Assembly (NCBI GenBank): GCA_003519685.1
Contig: DOWG01000058.1
Coordinates: forward strand, 3,707 to 11,517
Direction: 5' to 3'
Length of the DNA stretch: 7,811 bases
From: Lachnospiraceae bacterium
Lineage (GTDB): Bacteria > Bacillota > Clostridia > Lachnospirales > Lachnospiraceae
The position numbers and the translations under genes were made by a program. Positions 1-4,122 of this stretch are shown here, piece by piece (positions within the stretch are counted from its first letter, which is position 1; each line of letters begins with the position of its first letter). Under the pieces are notes generated by a model, which made no database searches, was not told the origin of the DNA, and saw only the letters and a program-made list of their open reading frames with translations.

Positions 1-88
1 TACATTTGTCGAAATCATAGCATGATATACATGGCGGGTGTGAACAGTAACACTTCAGTAGTTAAAATAAAAAATTGTAAAAAATATG

Positions 89-117
89 TTGACGAACTTA
101 CCTTGGTGTGTTATATT
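89..117 (+). promoter_or_regulatory. Promoter of the rpmG-secE-nusG-rplK-rplA unit
   Basis: A sigma-A type promoter is visible: -35 TTGACG at 89-94, a 17-nt spacer, and -10 TATATT at 112-117. A TG dinucleotide one base upstream of the -10 (109-110) makes it an extended -10. The stretch before the -35 (about 61-88) is almost all A/T and could act as an UP element. Transcription should start near 123-126. The resulting leader of about 100 nt precedes rpmG and contains a T9 run at 139-147 close to the start site. Positions 1-88 hold no gene that I can support. Confidence 0.85.
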
Positions 118-176
118 AAGTAAGCAAAGAAAGAGGGCTTTTTTTTTATGCCTAAAATGCGGTTTATAAAGGAAGG

Positions 177-207
177 TCTTTGTAAACGGTAAATTGCGCT
201 ACAAAGA
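177..207 (+). promoter_or_regulatory. Hairpin in the rpmG leader
   Basis: TCTTTGTA at 177-184 is perfectly complementary to TACAAAGA at 200-207, giving an 8-bp stem with a 15-nt loop. It ends six bases before the rpmG Shine-Dalgarno (GGAGGTG, 214-220). No T-run follows, so it is not a terminator. It could shield or present the ribosome binding site, or bind a regulator. I do not know a described L33 leader of this form, so the function is unassigned. Confidence 0.4.
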
Positions 208-226
208 GAAATCGGAGGTGGAAATT

Positions 227-376
227 GTGCGCGTAAAAATTACATTGGCGTGTACCGATTGCAAGCAACGTAATTACGACATGACAAAAGATAAGAAGGC
301 ACATCCGGACAGGATGGAGACCAAGAAGTACTGTAAATTCTGCAGACAACACACATTGCATAAGGAAACAAAGTAA
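227..376 (+). CDS. rpmG: 50S ribosomal protein L33, zinc-binding type
   Basis: This is a 49-residue L33, a small protein of the large ribosomal subunit near the E site. Two CxxC pairs (C9/C12 and C36/C39) make it the zinc-ribbon (C+) form. Many Gram-positives also have a cysteine-free paralogue used when zinc is scarce, usually encoded elsewhere. I chose the GTG start at 227 because GGAGGTG (214-220) lies six bases upstream. The in-frame TTG at 194 would add 11 residues atypical of L33 and would place its start inside the leader hairpin. It is the first gene of the unit and lies 25 nt before secE, the common rpmG-secE-nusG arrangement of Firmicutes. The length is normal for the family and nothing is broken. 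Confidence 0.95.
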   Translation: MRVKITLACTDCKQRNYDMTKDKKAHPDRMETKKYCKFCRQHTLHKETK

Positions 377-401
377 TTATAACTGAAAGGGAAGTGACGA
401 A

Positions 402-614
402 ATGGGAGATATGGCAAATACTACAACCGAGAAAACTTCAAAGAGAAGCTGGTTCAAGGGTCTGAAGTCTGAGTATAAGAAAATCGTTTGGCCGGACAAG
501 GAAGCTCTTACGAAACAGTCCATAGCTGTAGTAATCGTAACCGTTATCTTGGGTTTAATTATTTCTGCGCTCGATGCTTTGATTGAACTGGGAATTGGCG
601 TAATTTTAGGATAA
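402..614 (+). CDS. secE: Preprotein translocase subunit SecE
   Basis: SecE is the small essential clamp subunit of the SecYEG channel in the cytoplasmic membrane. The 70-residue product is the short Gram-positive form with one transmembrane helix (about residues 41-61, rich in V, I and L). The family signature precedes it: a basic amphipathic stretch with E24, K26, K27 and W30-P31. The N-terminal 15 residues are polar and low in complexity. The ATG at 402 is preceded by a purine-rich AAAGGGAAGTG (386-396). The ATG at 411 is in frame but has only a badly spaced GGGAG before it. The stop codon lies 11 nt before the nusG start and its last bases join the nusG Shine-Dalgarno, which suggests coupled translation. 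Confidence 0.95.
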   Translation: MGDMANTTTEKTSKRSWFKGLKSEYKKIVWPDKEALTKQSIAVVIVTVILGLIISALDALIELGIGVILG

Positions 615-625
615 GGGTGAAGAAT

Positions 626-1147
626 ATGTCAGAAGCTAATTGGTACGTTGTTCACACCTACTCAGGGTATGAGAACAAAGTAAAAGCGAATATTGAGAAA
701 ATGATCGAAAATAGAAAGCTTCAGGATCAAATTCTGGAGGTATCTGTTCCGATGCAGGAAGTCATTGAAGTTAAGAATGGTGTTAAGAAGCGAGTGCAGA
801 AGAAGATGTTCCCCGGTTACGTATTACTTCATATGGTCATGAATGATGATGTATGGTATGTTGTCCGTAATACACGAGGAGTTACCGGTTTCGTCGGTCC
901 GGATTCAAAGCAGCCGGTTCCACTGTCTGAGGAAGAGATGCGAGGCATGGGAATTAAAGAGGATACGGTTGAGGTTGATTTCGAAGTTGGTGATGCGGTT
1001 ACCGTTATTTCCGGCGTTTGGGAAAATACAGCAGGCGTAATTAAGCAAATTAATACCCATAAGCAGATCGTCACAATTAGCGTAGATATGTTTGGACGCG
1101 AGACACCAGTTGAAATCAGTTTCAGTGACGTAAAAGTCAGTAGATAG
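626..1147 (+). CDS. nusG: Transcription termination/antitermination protein NusG
   Basis: NusG binds RNA polymerase and acts on pausing, Rho-dependent termination and transcription-translation coupling. The 173 residues show the expected two domains. The NGN domain covers about 1-110, beginning WYVVHTYSGYENKV at residue 6, with FPGYV at 62-66 and the VRNTRGVTGFVG strand near 80-91. The KOW domain covers about 118-173 (VGDAVTVISG, then GRETPVEI). The KOW turn reads G-V-W-E-N-T-A-G rather than the GPF form of E. coli, a variant I associate with Lachnospiraceae. The ATG at 626 is preferred, with AGGGTGA at 614-620 well spaced. The in-frame GTG at 617 lies inside that site. The Shine-Dalgarno overlaps the secE stop. 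Confidence 0.96.
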   Translation: MSEANWYVVHTYSGYENKVKANIEKMIENRKLQDQILEVSVPMQEVIEVKNGVKKRVQKKMFPGYVLLHMVMNDDVWYVVRNTRGVTGFVGPDSKQPVPLSEEEMRGMGIKEDTVEVDFEVGDAVTVISGVWENTAGVIKQINTHKQIVTISVDMFGRETPVEISFSDVKVSR

Positions 1148-1197
1148 TTATTAACATTCACGTATGCAATGAGAATGTAGCAATTTAGGCAGTTACC

Positions 1198-1225
1198 GTG
1201 GGAGGGAAATCCCCGCAAACACCAC
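1198..1225 (+). promoter_or_regulatory. L1-binding leader motif upstream of rplK
   Basis: GTGG (1198-1201) pairs with CCAC (1222-1225). Inside is a GA / GCAAACA internal loop, then GGG (1204-1206) pairs with CCC at 1211-1214 around a short loop. This has the layout of the L1 site in 23S rRNA at the base of the L1 stalk, where, as I recall it, GUGGGAGG faces GAAAUACCAC. Known biology: ribosomal protein L1 represses translation of its own rplK-rplA mRNA by binding such an rRNA mimic. The motif ends seven bases before the rplK Shine-Dalgarno (AGGAGG, 1233-1238), the right place for translational control. An additional 6-bp hairpin, ACATTC/GAATGT (1154-1178), lies upstream. Confidence 0.75.
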
Positions 1226-1247
1226 ATTTATCAGGAGGTATGCTATA

Positions 1248-1673
1248 ATGGCAAAAAAAGTAACAGGTTATATTAAATTACAAATCCCTGCTGGAAAGGC
1301 AACACCGGCTCCTCCGGTAGGACCTGCATTAGGACAGCACGGTGTAAACATTGTCCAGTTTACAAAAGAATTTAATGCAAGAACAGCAGATCAGGATGGA
1401 ATGATTATTCCGGTCGTTATTACTGTATACGCTGACAGAAGCTTCAGCTTTATCACAAAAACACCACCGGCAGCTGTATTACTTAAGAAATATTGCAAGA
1501 TTAATTCTGGTTCTGCAACACCGAACAAAGCGAAGGTTGCAACGATTTCTCAAGCAGATCTCAAAAAGATCGCTGAAATTAAGATGCCTGACTTAAACGC
1601 AGCCAGCGTTGAAAGCGCAATGAGAATGGTAGCAGGAACTGCCAGAAGTATGGGTATCACCGTAGAAGAATAG
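1248..1673 (+). CDS. rplK: 50S ribosomal protein L11
   Basis: L11 sits at the base of the L7/L12 stalk, binds the GTPase-associated region of 23S rRNA and is needed for stringent-response signalling by RelA-type enzymes. The 141 residues are full length. The N-terminal domain (about 1-70) has the proline-rich segment ATPAPPVGPALGQHGVNI (19-36), which forms the thiostrepton contact surface. The C-terminal RNA-binding domain (about 75-141) has SGSATPNKAKVATIS (87-101) and ends with MVAGTARSMGI. The ATG at 1248 has AGGAGG nine bases upstream. It follows nusG after a 100-nt spacer that carries the L1-binding motif, so its translation is probably repressed by free L1, the product of the next gene. 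Confidence 0.97.
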   Translation: MAKKVTGYIKLQIPAGKATPAPPVGPALGQHGVNIVQFTKEFNARTADQDGMIIPVVITVYADRSFSFITKTPPAAVLLKKYCKINSGSATPNKAKVATISQADLKKIAEIKMPDLNAASVESAMRMVAGTARSMGITVEE

Positions 1674-1726
1674 TTAGAATATAACAACATAATTGAAAGA
1701 GATTATGTGTTTGACAATCTATTAAC

Positions 1727-1830
1727 GTGGGAGGATATGCCAAATGCATGAAGCGGCTTTGGCAGCGAAGACGGTAAGGCGTTTTTGCAACAGGATCATA
1801 TTGTATTCTGTTTTCTTCCGATATAACCAC
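1727..1830 (+). promoter_or_regulatory. Second L1-type leader motif, enclosing three hairpins, upstream of rplA
   Basis: GTGGGAGG (1727-1734) recurs here, and ACCAC (1826-1830) sits just before the rplA Shine-Dalgarno (AGGAGG, 1832-1837). GTGG pairs with CCAC (1827-1830). The internal loop is GA facing GATATAA (1820-1826), and GGA (1733-1735) pairs with TCC (1817-1819). The geometry matches the rplK leader motif and the rRNA L1 site. In place of a short loop it encloses three consecutive hairpins. They are GCCAAA/TTTGGC (1739-1763), GCGAAGACG/CGTTTTTGC with two G-U pairs (1765-1788), and CAGGAT/ATTCTG with one G-U pair (1791-1810). An alternative GGAGGA/TCTTCC pairing (1730-1735 with 1814-1819) could compete with the L1-like fold. 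Inference: a separate translational switch for rplA. Confidence 0.6.
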
Positions 1831-1845
1831 TAGGAGGTTTATAGA

Positions 1846-2538
1846 ATGAAAAGAGGAAAAAAATATATTGCTTCTGCAAAGATGATCGACAGAGATACTC
1901 AATATGATGCAGCAGAGGCAATTGCTTTAGTAAAAAAATCTGCAGTAGCAAAATTTGATGAAACCATCGAAGCTCATATTCGTCTGGGTGTTGATGGACG
2001 TCACGCTGATCAGCAGGTTCGTGGTGCGGTAGTATTACCTCACGGAACAGGTAAATCAGTACGTGTGCTTGTTTTTGCAAAGGGCGATAAGGTTGCTGAG
2101 GCAGAGGCAGCAGGTGCTGACTTTGTTGGCGGAGATGAGTTAATACCAAAGATTCAGAATGAAGGATGGCTTGATTTTGATGTAGTGGTAGCTACACCGG
2201 ACATGATGGGTGTTGTAGGTCGTCTGGGACGTGTACTCGGGCCGAAGGGCTTAATGCCAAACCCGAAGGCAGGTACCGTTACAATGGACGTTACCAAAGC
2301 AATTAAAGAAATTAAAGCCGGTAAGATTGAGTATCGTTTGGATAAGTCAAACATTATCCACGTACCGGTTGGTAAAGCTTCCTTTACCGAAGAGCAGTTA
2401 CAGGATAACTTCTCAACTCTGATGGGTGCAATTGTTAAGGCAAGACCGGCATCCGCTAAGGGACAGTATTTAAGAAGCGTAACCCTGGTTTCTACCATGG
2501 GCCCCGGCGTTAAGCTGAATACAACAAAGTTTGGTTGA
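1846..2538 (+). CDS. rplA: 50S ribosomal protein L1
   Basis: L1 forms the mobile stalk that moves deacylated tRNA out of the E site, and it is the repressor of its own operon through mRNA sites resembling its rRNA target. The 230 residues are normal length. Domain I (about 1-66 and 160-230) includes GRHADQQVRG (51-60). The inserted domain II (about 67-159) contains LVFAKGDKVAEAEAAGADFVG (near 75-95) and the family signature LGRVLGPKGLMPNPKAGT (127-144). The conserved end STMGPGVKLNT is present (216-226). The ATG at 1846 has AGGAGG eight bases upstream. The 172-nt spacer from rplK is unusually long for this gene pair and is heavily structured. No terminator is visible after the stop before the rplJ promoter. 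Confidence 0.97.
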   Translation: MKRGKKYIASAKMIDRDTQYDAAEAIALVKKSAVAKFDETIEAHIRLGVDGRHADQQVRGAVVLPHGTGKSVRVLVFAKGDKVAEAEAAGADFVGGDELIPKIQNEGWLDFDVVVATPDMMGVVGRLGRVLGPKGLMPNPKAGTVTMDVTKAIKEIKAGKIEYRLDKSNIIHVPVGKASFTEEQLQDNFSTLMGAIVKARPASAKGQYLRSVTLVSTMGPGVKLNTTKFG

Positions 2539-2575
2539 AACATCCTGTTTTGCTAATTTGTTTTATAAAAATGGG

Positions 2576-2605
2576 TTGACATGATCGAATAGTTCATGCT
2601 ATAAT
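2576..2605 (+). promoter_or_regulatory. Promoter of the rplJ-rplL unit
   Basis: Both hexamers match consensus: -35 TTGACA at 2576-2581 and -10 TATAAT at 2600-2605, with an 18-nt spacer. The preceding 25 bases are AT-rich. Transcription should start near 2611-2613, which places the L10 leader at the very 5' end of the transcript. It lies only 37 nt after the rplA stop, so rplJ-rplL can be made both from here and by readthrough from unit 1. Confidence 0.92.
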
Positions 2606-2611
2606 CCAAAA

Positions 2612-2666
2612 AGACTGCCGAAGACAGCAGGTGCCGTAAGGCATAAGGTGAAACCGCCTGCCGAGG
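2612..2666 (+). promoter_or_regulatory. Ribosomal protein L10 leader
   Basis: The sequence has the conserved look of the Firmicutes L10 leader: GAAGACAGCAGGTG, then GCCTGCCGAGG. GCAGG (2627-2631) pairs with CCTGC (2657-2661). This closes a junction holding a TGCC-GTAA-GGCA hairpin (2632-2643, a GNRA tetraloop) and a short GG-TGAAA-CC hairpin (2647-2655). Known role: the leader imitates the L10 site in 23S rRNA, so free L10-L7/L12 complex binds it and reduces rplJ-rplL expression, here through the terminator just downstream. GGTTT (2674-2678) can pair with AAACC (2698-2702), which would break the 5' arm of that terminator. This makes it a likely antiterminator. Confidence 0.88.
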
Positions 2667-2696
2667 AAATGTTGGTTTGAATCGTATTATGATATT

Positions 2697-2732
2697 AAAA
2701 CCTCTTTCTGCTTTGGCAGGAAGAGGTTTTTT
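2697..2732 (+). terminator. Intrinsic attenuator in the rplJ leader
   Basis: AAAACCTCTT (2697-2706) pairs with AAGAGGTTTT (2721-2730). The stem continues through a T-G wobble and CTG/CAG to a 6-nt loop (CTTTGG, 2711-2716), and a T6 run covers 2727-2732. This is a complete intrinsic terminator lying between the L10 leader and rplJ, so it should act as the attenuator by which excess L10-L7/L12 lowers transcription of its own genes. The product of termination would be a short RNA of about 120 nt. Confidence 0.9.
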
Positions 2733-2734
2733 GG

Positions 2735-2752
2735 TGCGCCATGCATGGCGCA
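2735..2752 (+). repeat. 18-bp perfect palindrome before rplJ
   Basis: TGCGCCATGCATGGCGCA is exactly self-complementary over 18 bases. It begins three bases after the attenuator T-run and ends 33 bases before the rplJ Shine-Dalgarno (AAGGAGGTG, 2786-2794). As RNA it would form a GC-rich hairpin of six or seven pairs with a TGCA or ATGCAT loop in every readthrough transcript. As DNA it has the symmetry of a dimeric regulator site. It lacks a T-run, so it is not a second terminator. It is not part of the L10 leader as I know it. Confidence 0.7.
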
Positions 2753-2800
2753 TATTCAGCTTATCTGATATTCTATGTATGCTATAAGGAGGTGTACGTA

Positions 2801-3286
2801 ATGGCAAAAATTGAGTTAAAGCAACCTGTAGTAGAAGAAATCAAAGGTTATGTCCAAGATGCAAAGTCTGCTGTTTTGGTTGATTACCGTGGTTTGACTG
2901 TTGCAGAAGATACAGAGCTTCGTAAAAAGTTAAGAGAAGCCGGCGTTGTATACAAGGTATATAAGAACACAATGCTTAACTTCGCTTTTAAAGGAACGGA
3001 CTTTGAAGCATTAGCACCACATCTGGGAGGACCGACAGCAGTAGCTTTTGGTTTGGAGGATGCTACCGCTCCTGCAAGAATTATAAATGATTGTGCTAAG
3101 ACAATGCCGAAATTAGAGTTTAAAGCCGGTGTTGTAGAAGGAACCTACTACGATGAAAATGGAATAAAGGTTATTGCAACAATTCCATCAAGAGAAGTTC
3201 TTATTTCCAGATTGCTGGGAAGTATGCAGTCACCGATTACAAACTTTGCTCGTGTGCTTAAGCAGATTGCAGAAAAAACAGCTTAA
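2801..3286 (+). CDS. rplJ: 50S ribosomal protein L10
   Basis: L10 anchors the L7/L12 dimers to 23S rRNA and, in complex with them, represses its own operon. The 161 residues are typical for Firmicutes. The N-terminal RNA-binding domain (about 1-110) has VDYRGLTVAEDTELRKKLRE (27-46) and YKVYKNTM (51-58). The C-terminal helix that holds the L12 dimers is about 130-159. I chose the ATG at 2801 because AAGGAGGTG (2786-2794) is six bases upstream and the protein then begins MAKIELK as expected. The in-frame ATG at 2741 lies inside the palindrome, would add 20 unrelated residues and has no ribosome binding site. A 134-nt spacer separates it from rplL. Confidence 0.97.
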   Translation: MAKIELKQPVVEEIKGYVQDAKSAVLVDYRGLTVAEDTELRKKLREAGVVYKVYKNTMLNFAFKGTDFEALAPHLGGPTAVAFGLEDATAPARIINDCAKTMPKLEFKAGVVEGTYYDENGIKVIATIPSREVLISRLLGSMQSPITNFARVLKQIAEKTA

Positions 3287-3340
3287 TGCAATGTGAATTT
3301 TAATGACAAGGGAATGAAAAAGTAGTTCCGCTTGTAACAA

Positions 3341-3390
3341 AGAGTTTACCAAGGCAAACTCTGGCGCCGAGTGCGTTCTGCCATAGGCAG
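3341..3390 (+). promoter_or_regulatory. Structured rplJ-rplL spacer
   Basis: AGAGTTT (3341-3347) pairs with AAACTCT (3356-3362), a perfect 7-bp stem with an 8-nt loop. CTGCC-ATA-GGCAG (3378-3390) forms a second tight hairpin. A competing fold pairs ACTC (3358-3361) with GAGT (3369-3372) inside GGCA (3353-3356)/TGCC (3379-3382), so both hairpins cannot coexist with it. Neither hairpin has a T-run, so termination is unlikely. The rplL Shine-Dalgarno (GGAGGG, 3407-3412) is 17 bases downstream. Possible roles are mRNA processing or setting the high L7/L12 to L10 ratio. Both are inference. Confidence 0.45.
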
Positions 3391-3420
3391 ATAATAAATA
3401 TTAAATGGAGGGAAATTAAA

Positions 3421-3786
3421 ATGACAACACAAGAATTTATTGAGGCTATTAAGGGCCTTACTGTATTAGAATTAAATGATTTAGTAAAAGCATGTGAAGA
3501 AGAATTTGGTGTATCCGCAGCAGCAGGTGTTGTAGTAGCAGCAGGTCCTGCAGGCGGTGCAGAGGAAGAAGAGAAGACAGAGTTCAACATAGAGTTAACC
3601 GAGATTGGTCCGAACAAGGTTAAGGTTATCAAGGCTGTTCGTGAAATAACCGGTTTGGGATTAAAGGATGCTAAGGATCTTGTAGATGCTGCTCCTAAGG
3701 TAATTAAGGAAGGCGTATCCAAGGCAGAGGCAGAGGAACTTAAGACAAAGATTGAGGCAGAAGGCGCTAAGGTTACTCTAAAGTAA
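3421..3786 (+). CDS. rplL: 50S ribosomal protein L7/L12
   Basis: L7/L12 is the multicopy stalk protein that recruits and stimulates EF-Tu, EF-G, IF2 and release factors. The 121 residues show the standard plan. The N-terminal dimerisation domain (1 to about 33, MTTQEFIEAIKGLTVLELND) binds L10. The Ala/Gly/Glu-rich hinge covers about 34-52. The C-terminal factor-binding domain (about 53-121) has VIKAVREITGLGLKDAKDLV (69-88). The ATG at 3421 has GGAGGG (3407-3412) at good spacing. Known stoichiometry is four or six copies per L10, so it must be made in excess of rplJ from the same transcript. The strong Shine-Dalgarno and its isolated, structured spacer fit this. The strong terminator after the stop ends the unit. 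Confidence 0.97.
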   Translation: MTTQEFIEAIKGLTVLELNDLVKACEEEFGVSAAAGVVVAAGPAGGAEEEEKTEFNIELTEIGPNKVKVIKAVREITGLGLKDAKDLVDAAPKVIKEGVSKAEAEELKTKIEAEGAKVTLK

Positions 3787-3805
3787 TTTATAATAAGCAG
3801 ACAGT

Positions 3806-3852
3806 AAATTCCCCAGTGATAATCACTCATCGTCACTGGGGAATTTTTGTTT
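3806..3852 (+). terminator. Strong intrinsic terminator after rplL
   Basis: AAATTCCCCAGTGA (3806-3819) pairs perfectly with TCACTGGGGAATTT (3833-3846), a 14-bp stem with a 13-nt loop, followed by the T-rich tail TTTTTGTTT (3844-3852). The A-rich 5' edge of the stem mirrors the T-tract. It lies 20 bases after the rplL stop and should largely separate rplJ-rplL transcription from rpoB. Confidence 0.95.
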
Positions 3853-3903
3853 ACGGTTTTGATTATACCATATAAATGATGGCAATAATAACCATAATAA
3901 TAG

Positions 3904-3932
3904 AAAAAACCGCCTGTAAAAGCGGGTTGTTT
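3904..3932 (+). terminator. Possible weak second hairpin terminator
   Basis: An A6 tract is followed by CCGC (3910-3913), an 8-base loop (CTGTAAAA), GCGG (3922-3925) and then GTTGTTTG. AA/TT pairing extends the stem if G3926 is bulged. The tail is only moderately T-rich on the + strand. Read on the - strand the same hairpin is followed by T6, but no - strand gene is visible here to terminate. It may be a backup to the terminator at 3806-3852. The rest of the gene-free stretch between that terminator and the rpoB promoter (3853-3971) is AT-rich and shows no reading frame or motif I can support. Confidence 0.35.
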
Positions 3933-3971
3933 GAATTGTTTTATATGTATATAAAAATTAAAAAAATTAAG

Positions 3972-4000
3972 TTGACAGTAGAAAATAAGTATGCTAGTAT
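3972..4000 (+). promoter_or_regulatory. Promoter of rpoB
   Basis: The -35 is TTGACA (3972-3977), the spacer is 17 nt and the -10 is TAGTAT (3995-4000). A TG one base upstream of the -10 (3992-3993) makes it an extended -10. A nearly pure A/T run covers about 3937-3970 directly upstream and resembles an UP element. Transcription should start near 4006-4008, giving a leader of about 115 nt. With the terminator upstream, this is probably the main promoter of rpoB and of the rpoC gene expected after it. Confidence 0.88.
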
Positions 4001-4021
4001 GAAAGATGCACTATTGTGGTG

Positions 4022-4055
4022 TTATATGCCTAGTTATTAATATTATAGCATATAA
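4022..4055 (+). promoter_or_regulatory. Hairpin in the rpoB leader
   Basis: TTATATGC (4022-4029) and GCATATAA (4048-4055) form an 8-bp perfect stem around an 18-nt AT-rich loop, starting about 15 nt into the predicted transcript. Just downstream, AACTTT (4055-4060) can pair with AAGAGTT (4069-4075, one G-U, loop 9 nt) ahead of a T6 run (4074-4079). That weak terminator-like hairpin overlaps the end of the first stem. The stems are AT-rich, so the case for attenuation is modest. Confidence 0.4.
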
Positions 4056-4122
4056 ACTTTGAAATGGAAAGAGTTTTTTATTCAAGAGTGAAACTTATTA
4101 AATTCAAGGGGTGAAAACGTCA

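Noticed and set aside
14..26. ATCAT-AGC-ATGAT inverted repeat near the window start.
   Set aside because: It is short, AT-rich and lies upstream of the promoter. It is within chance expectation.
1..123. Frame 1 is open from the window edge to TAA at 121-123 (40 codons).
   Set aside because: It runs through the promoter and AT-rich upstream element, resembles no family I know and has no internal start with a ribosome site. Frames 2 and 3 stop within 25 bases, so any upstream gene ends at or before the window edge.
126..147. Purine-rich stretch plus T9 as an intrinsic terminator.
   Set aside because: The T-run is consumed in the AT-rich stem and no GC stem precedes it. It also lies immediately after a good promoter.
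148..192. A 14-codon ATG frame in the rpmG leader.
   Set aside because: The start is preceded by T9 with no Shine-Dalgarno, so there is no support for translation.
617..625. GTG 617 as the nusG start.
   Set aside because: It lies inside the Shine-Dalgarno used by ATG 626. It would add three residues and has no ribosome site of its own.
829..1227. Long reading frames on the - strand opposite nusG, rplA, rplL and rpoB (for example 829-1227, 2154-2543, 3300-3836, 6523-6984).
   Set aside because: Each lies antisense to a confidently identified conserved gene or spans its regulatory sites, gives no recognisable protein and has no plausible start context.
1711..1740. Consensus TTGACA at 1711-1716 as a promoter for rplA.
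   Set aside because: The best -10 at proper spacing is GATATG, only three of six matches. A start there would also lose the 5' half of the L1-like motif. I treat it as chance.
2741..2800. Longer rplJ starting at ATG 2741.
   Set aside because: It has no ribosome site, the start is inside the palindrome, and the 20 extra residues are not L10-like. ATG 2801 has an excellent site.
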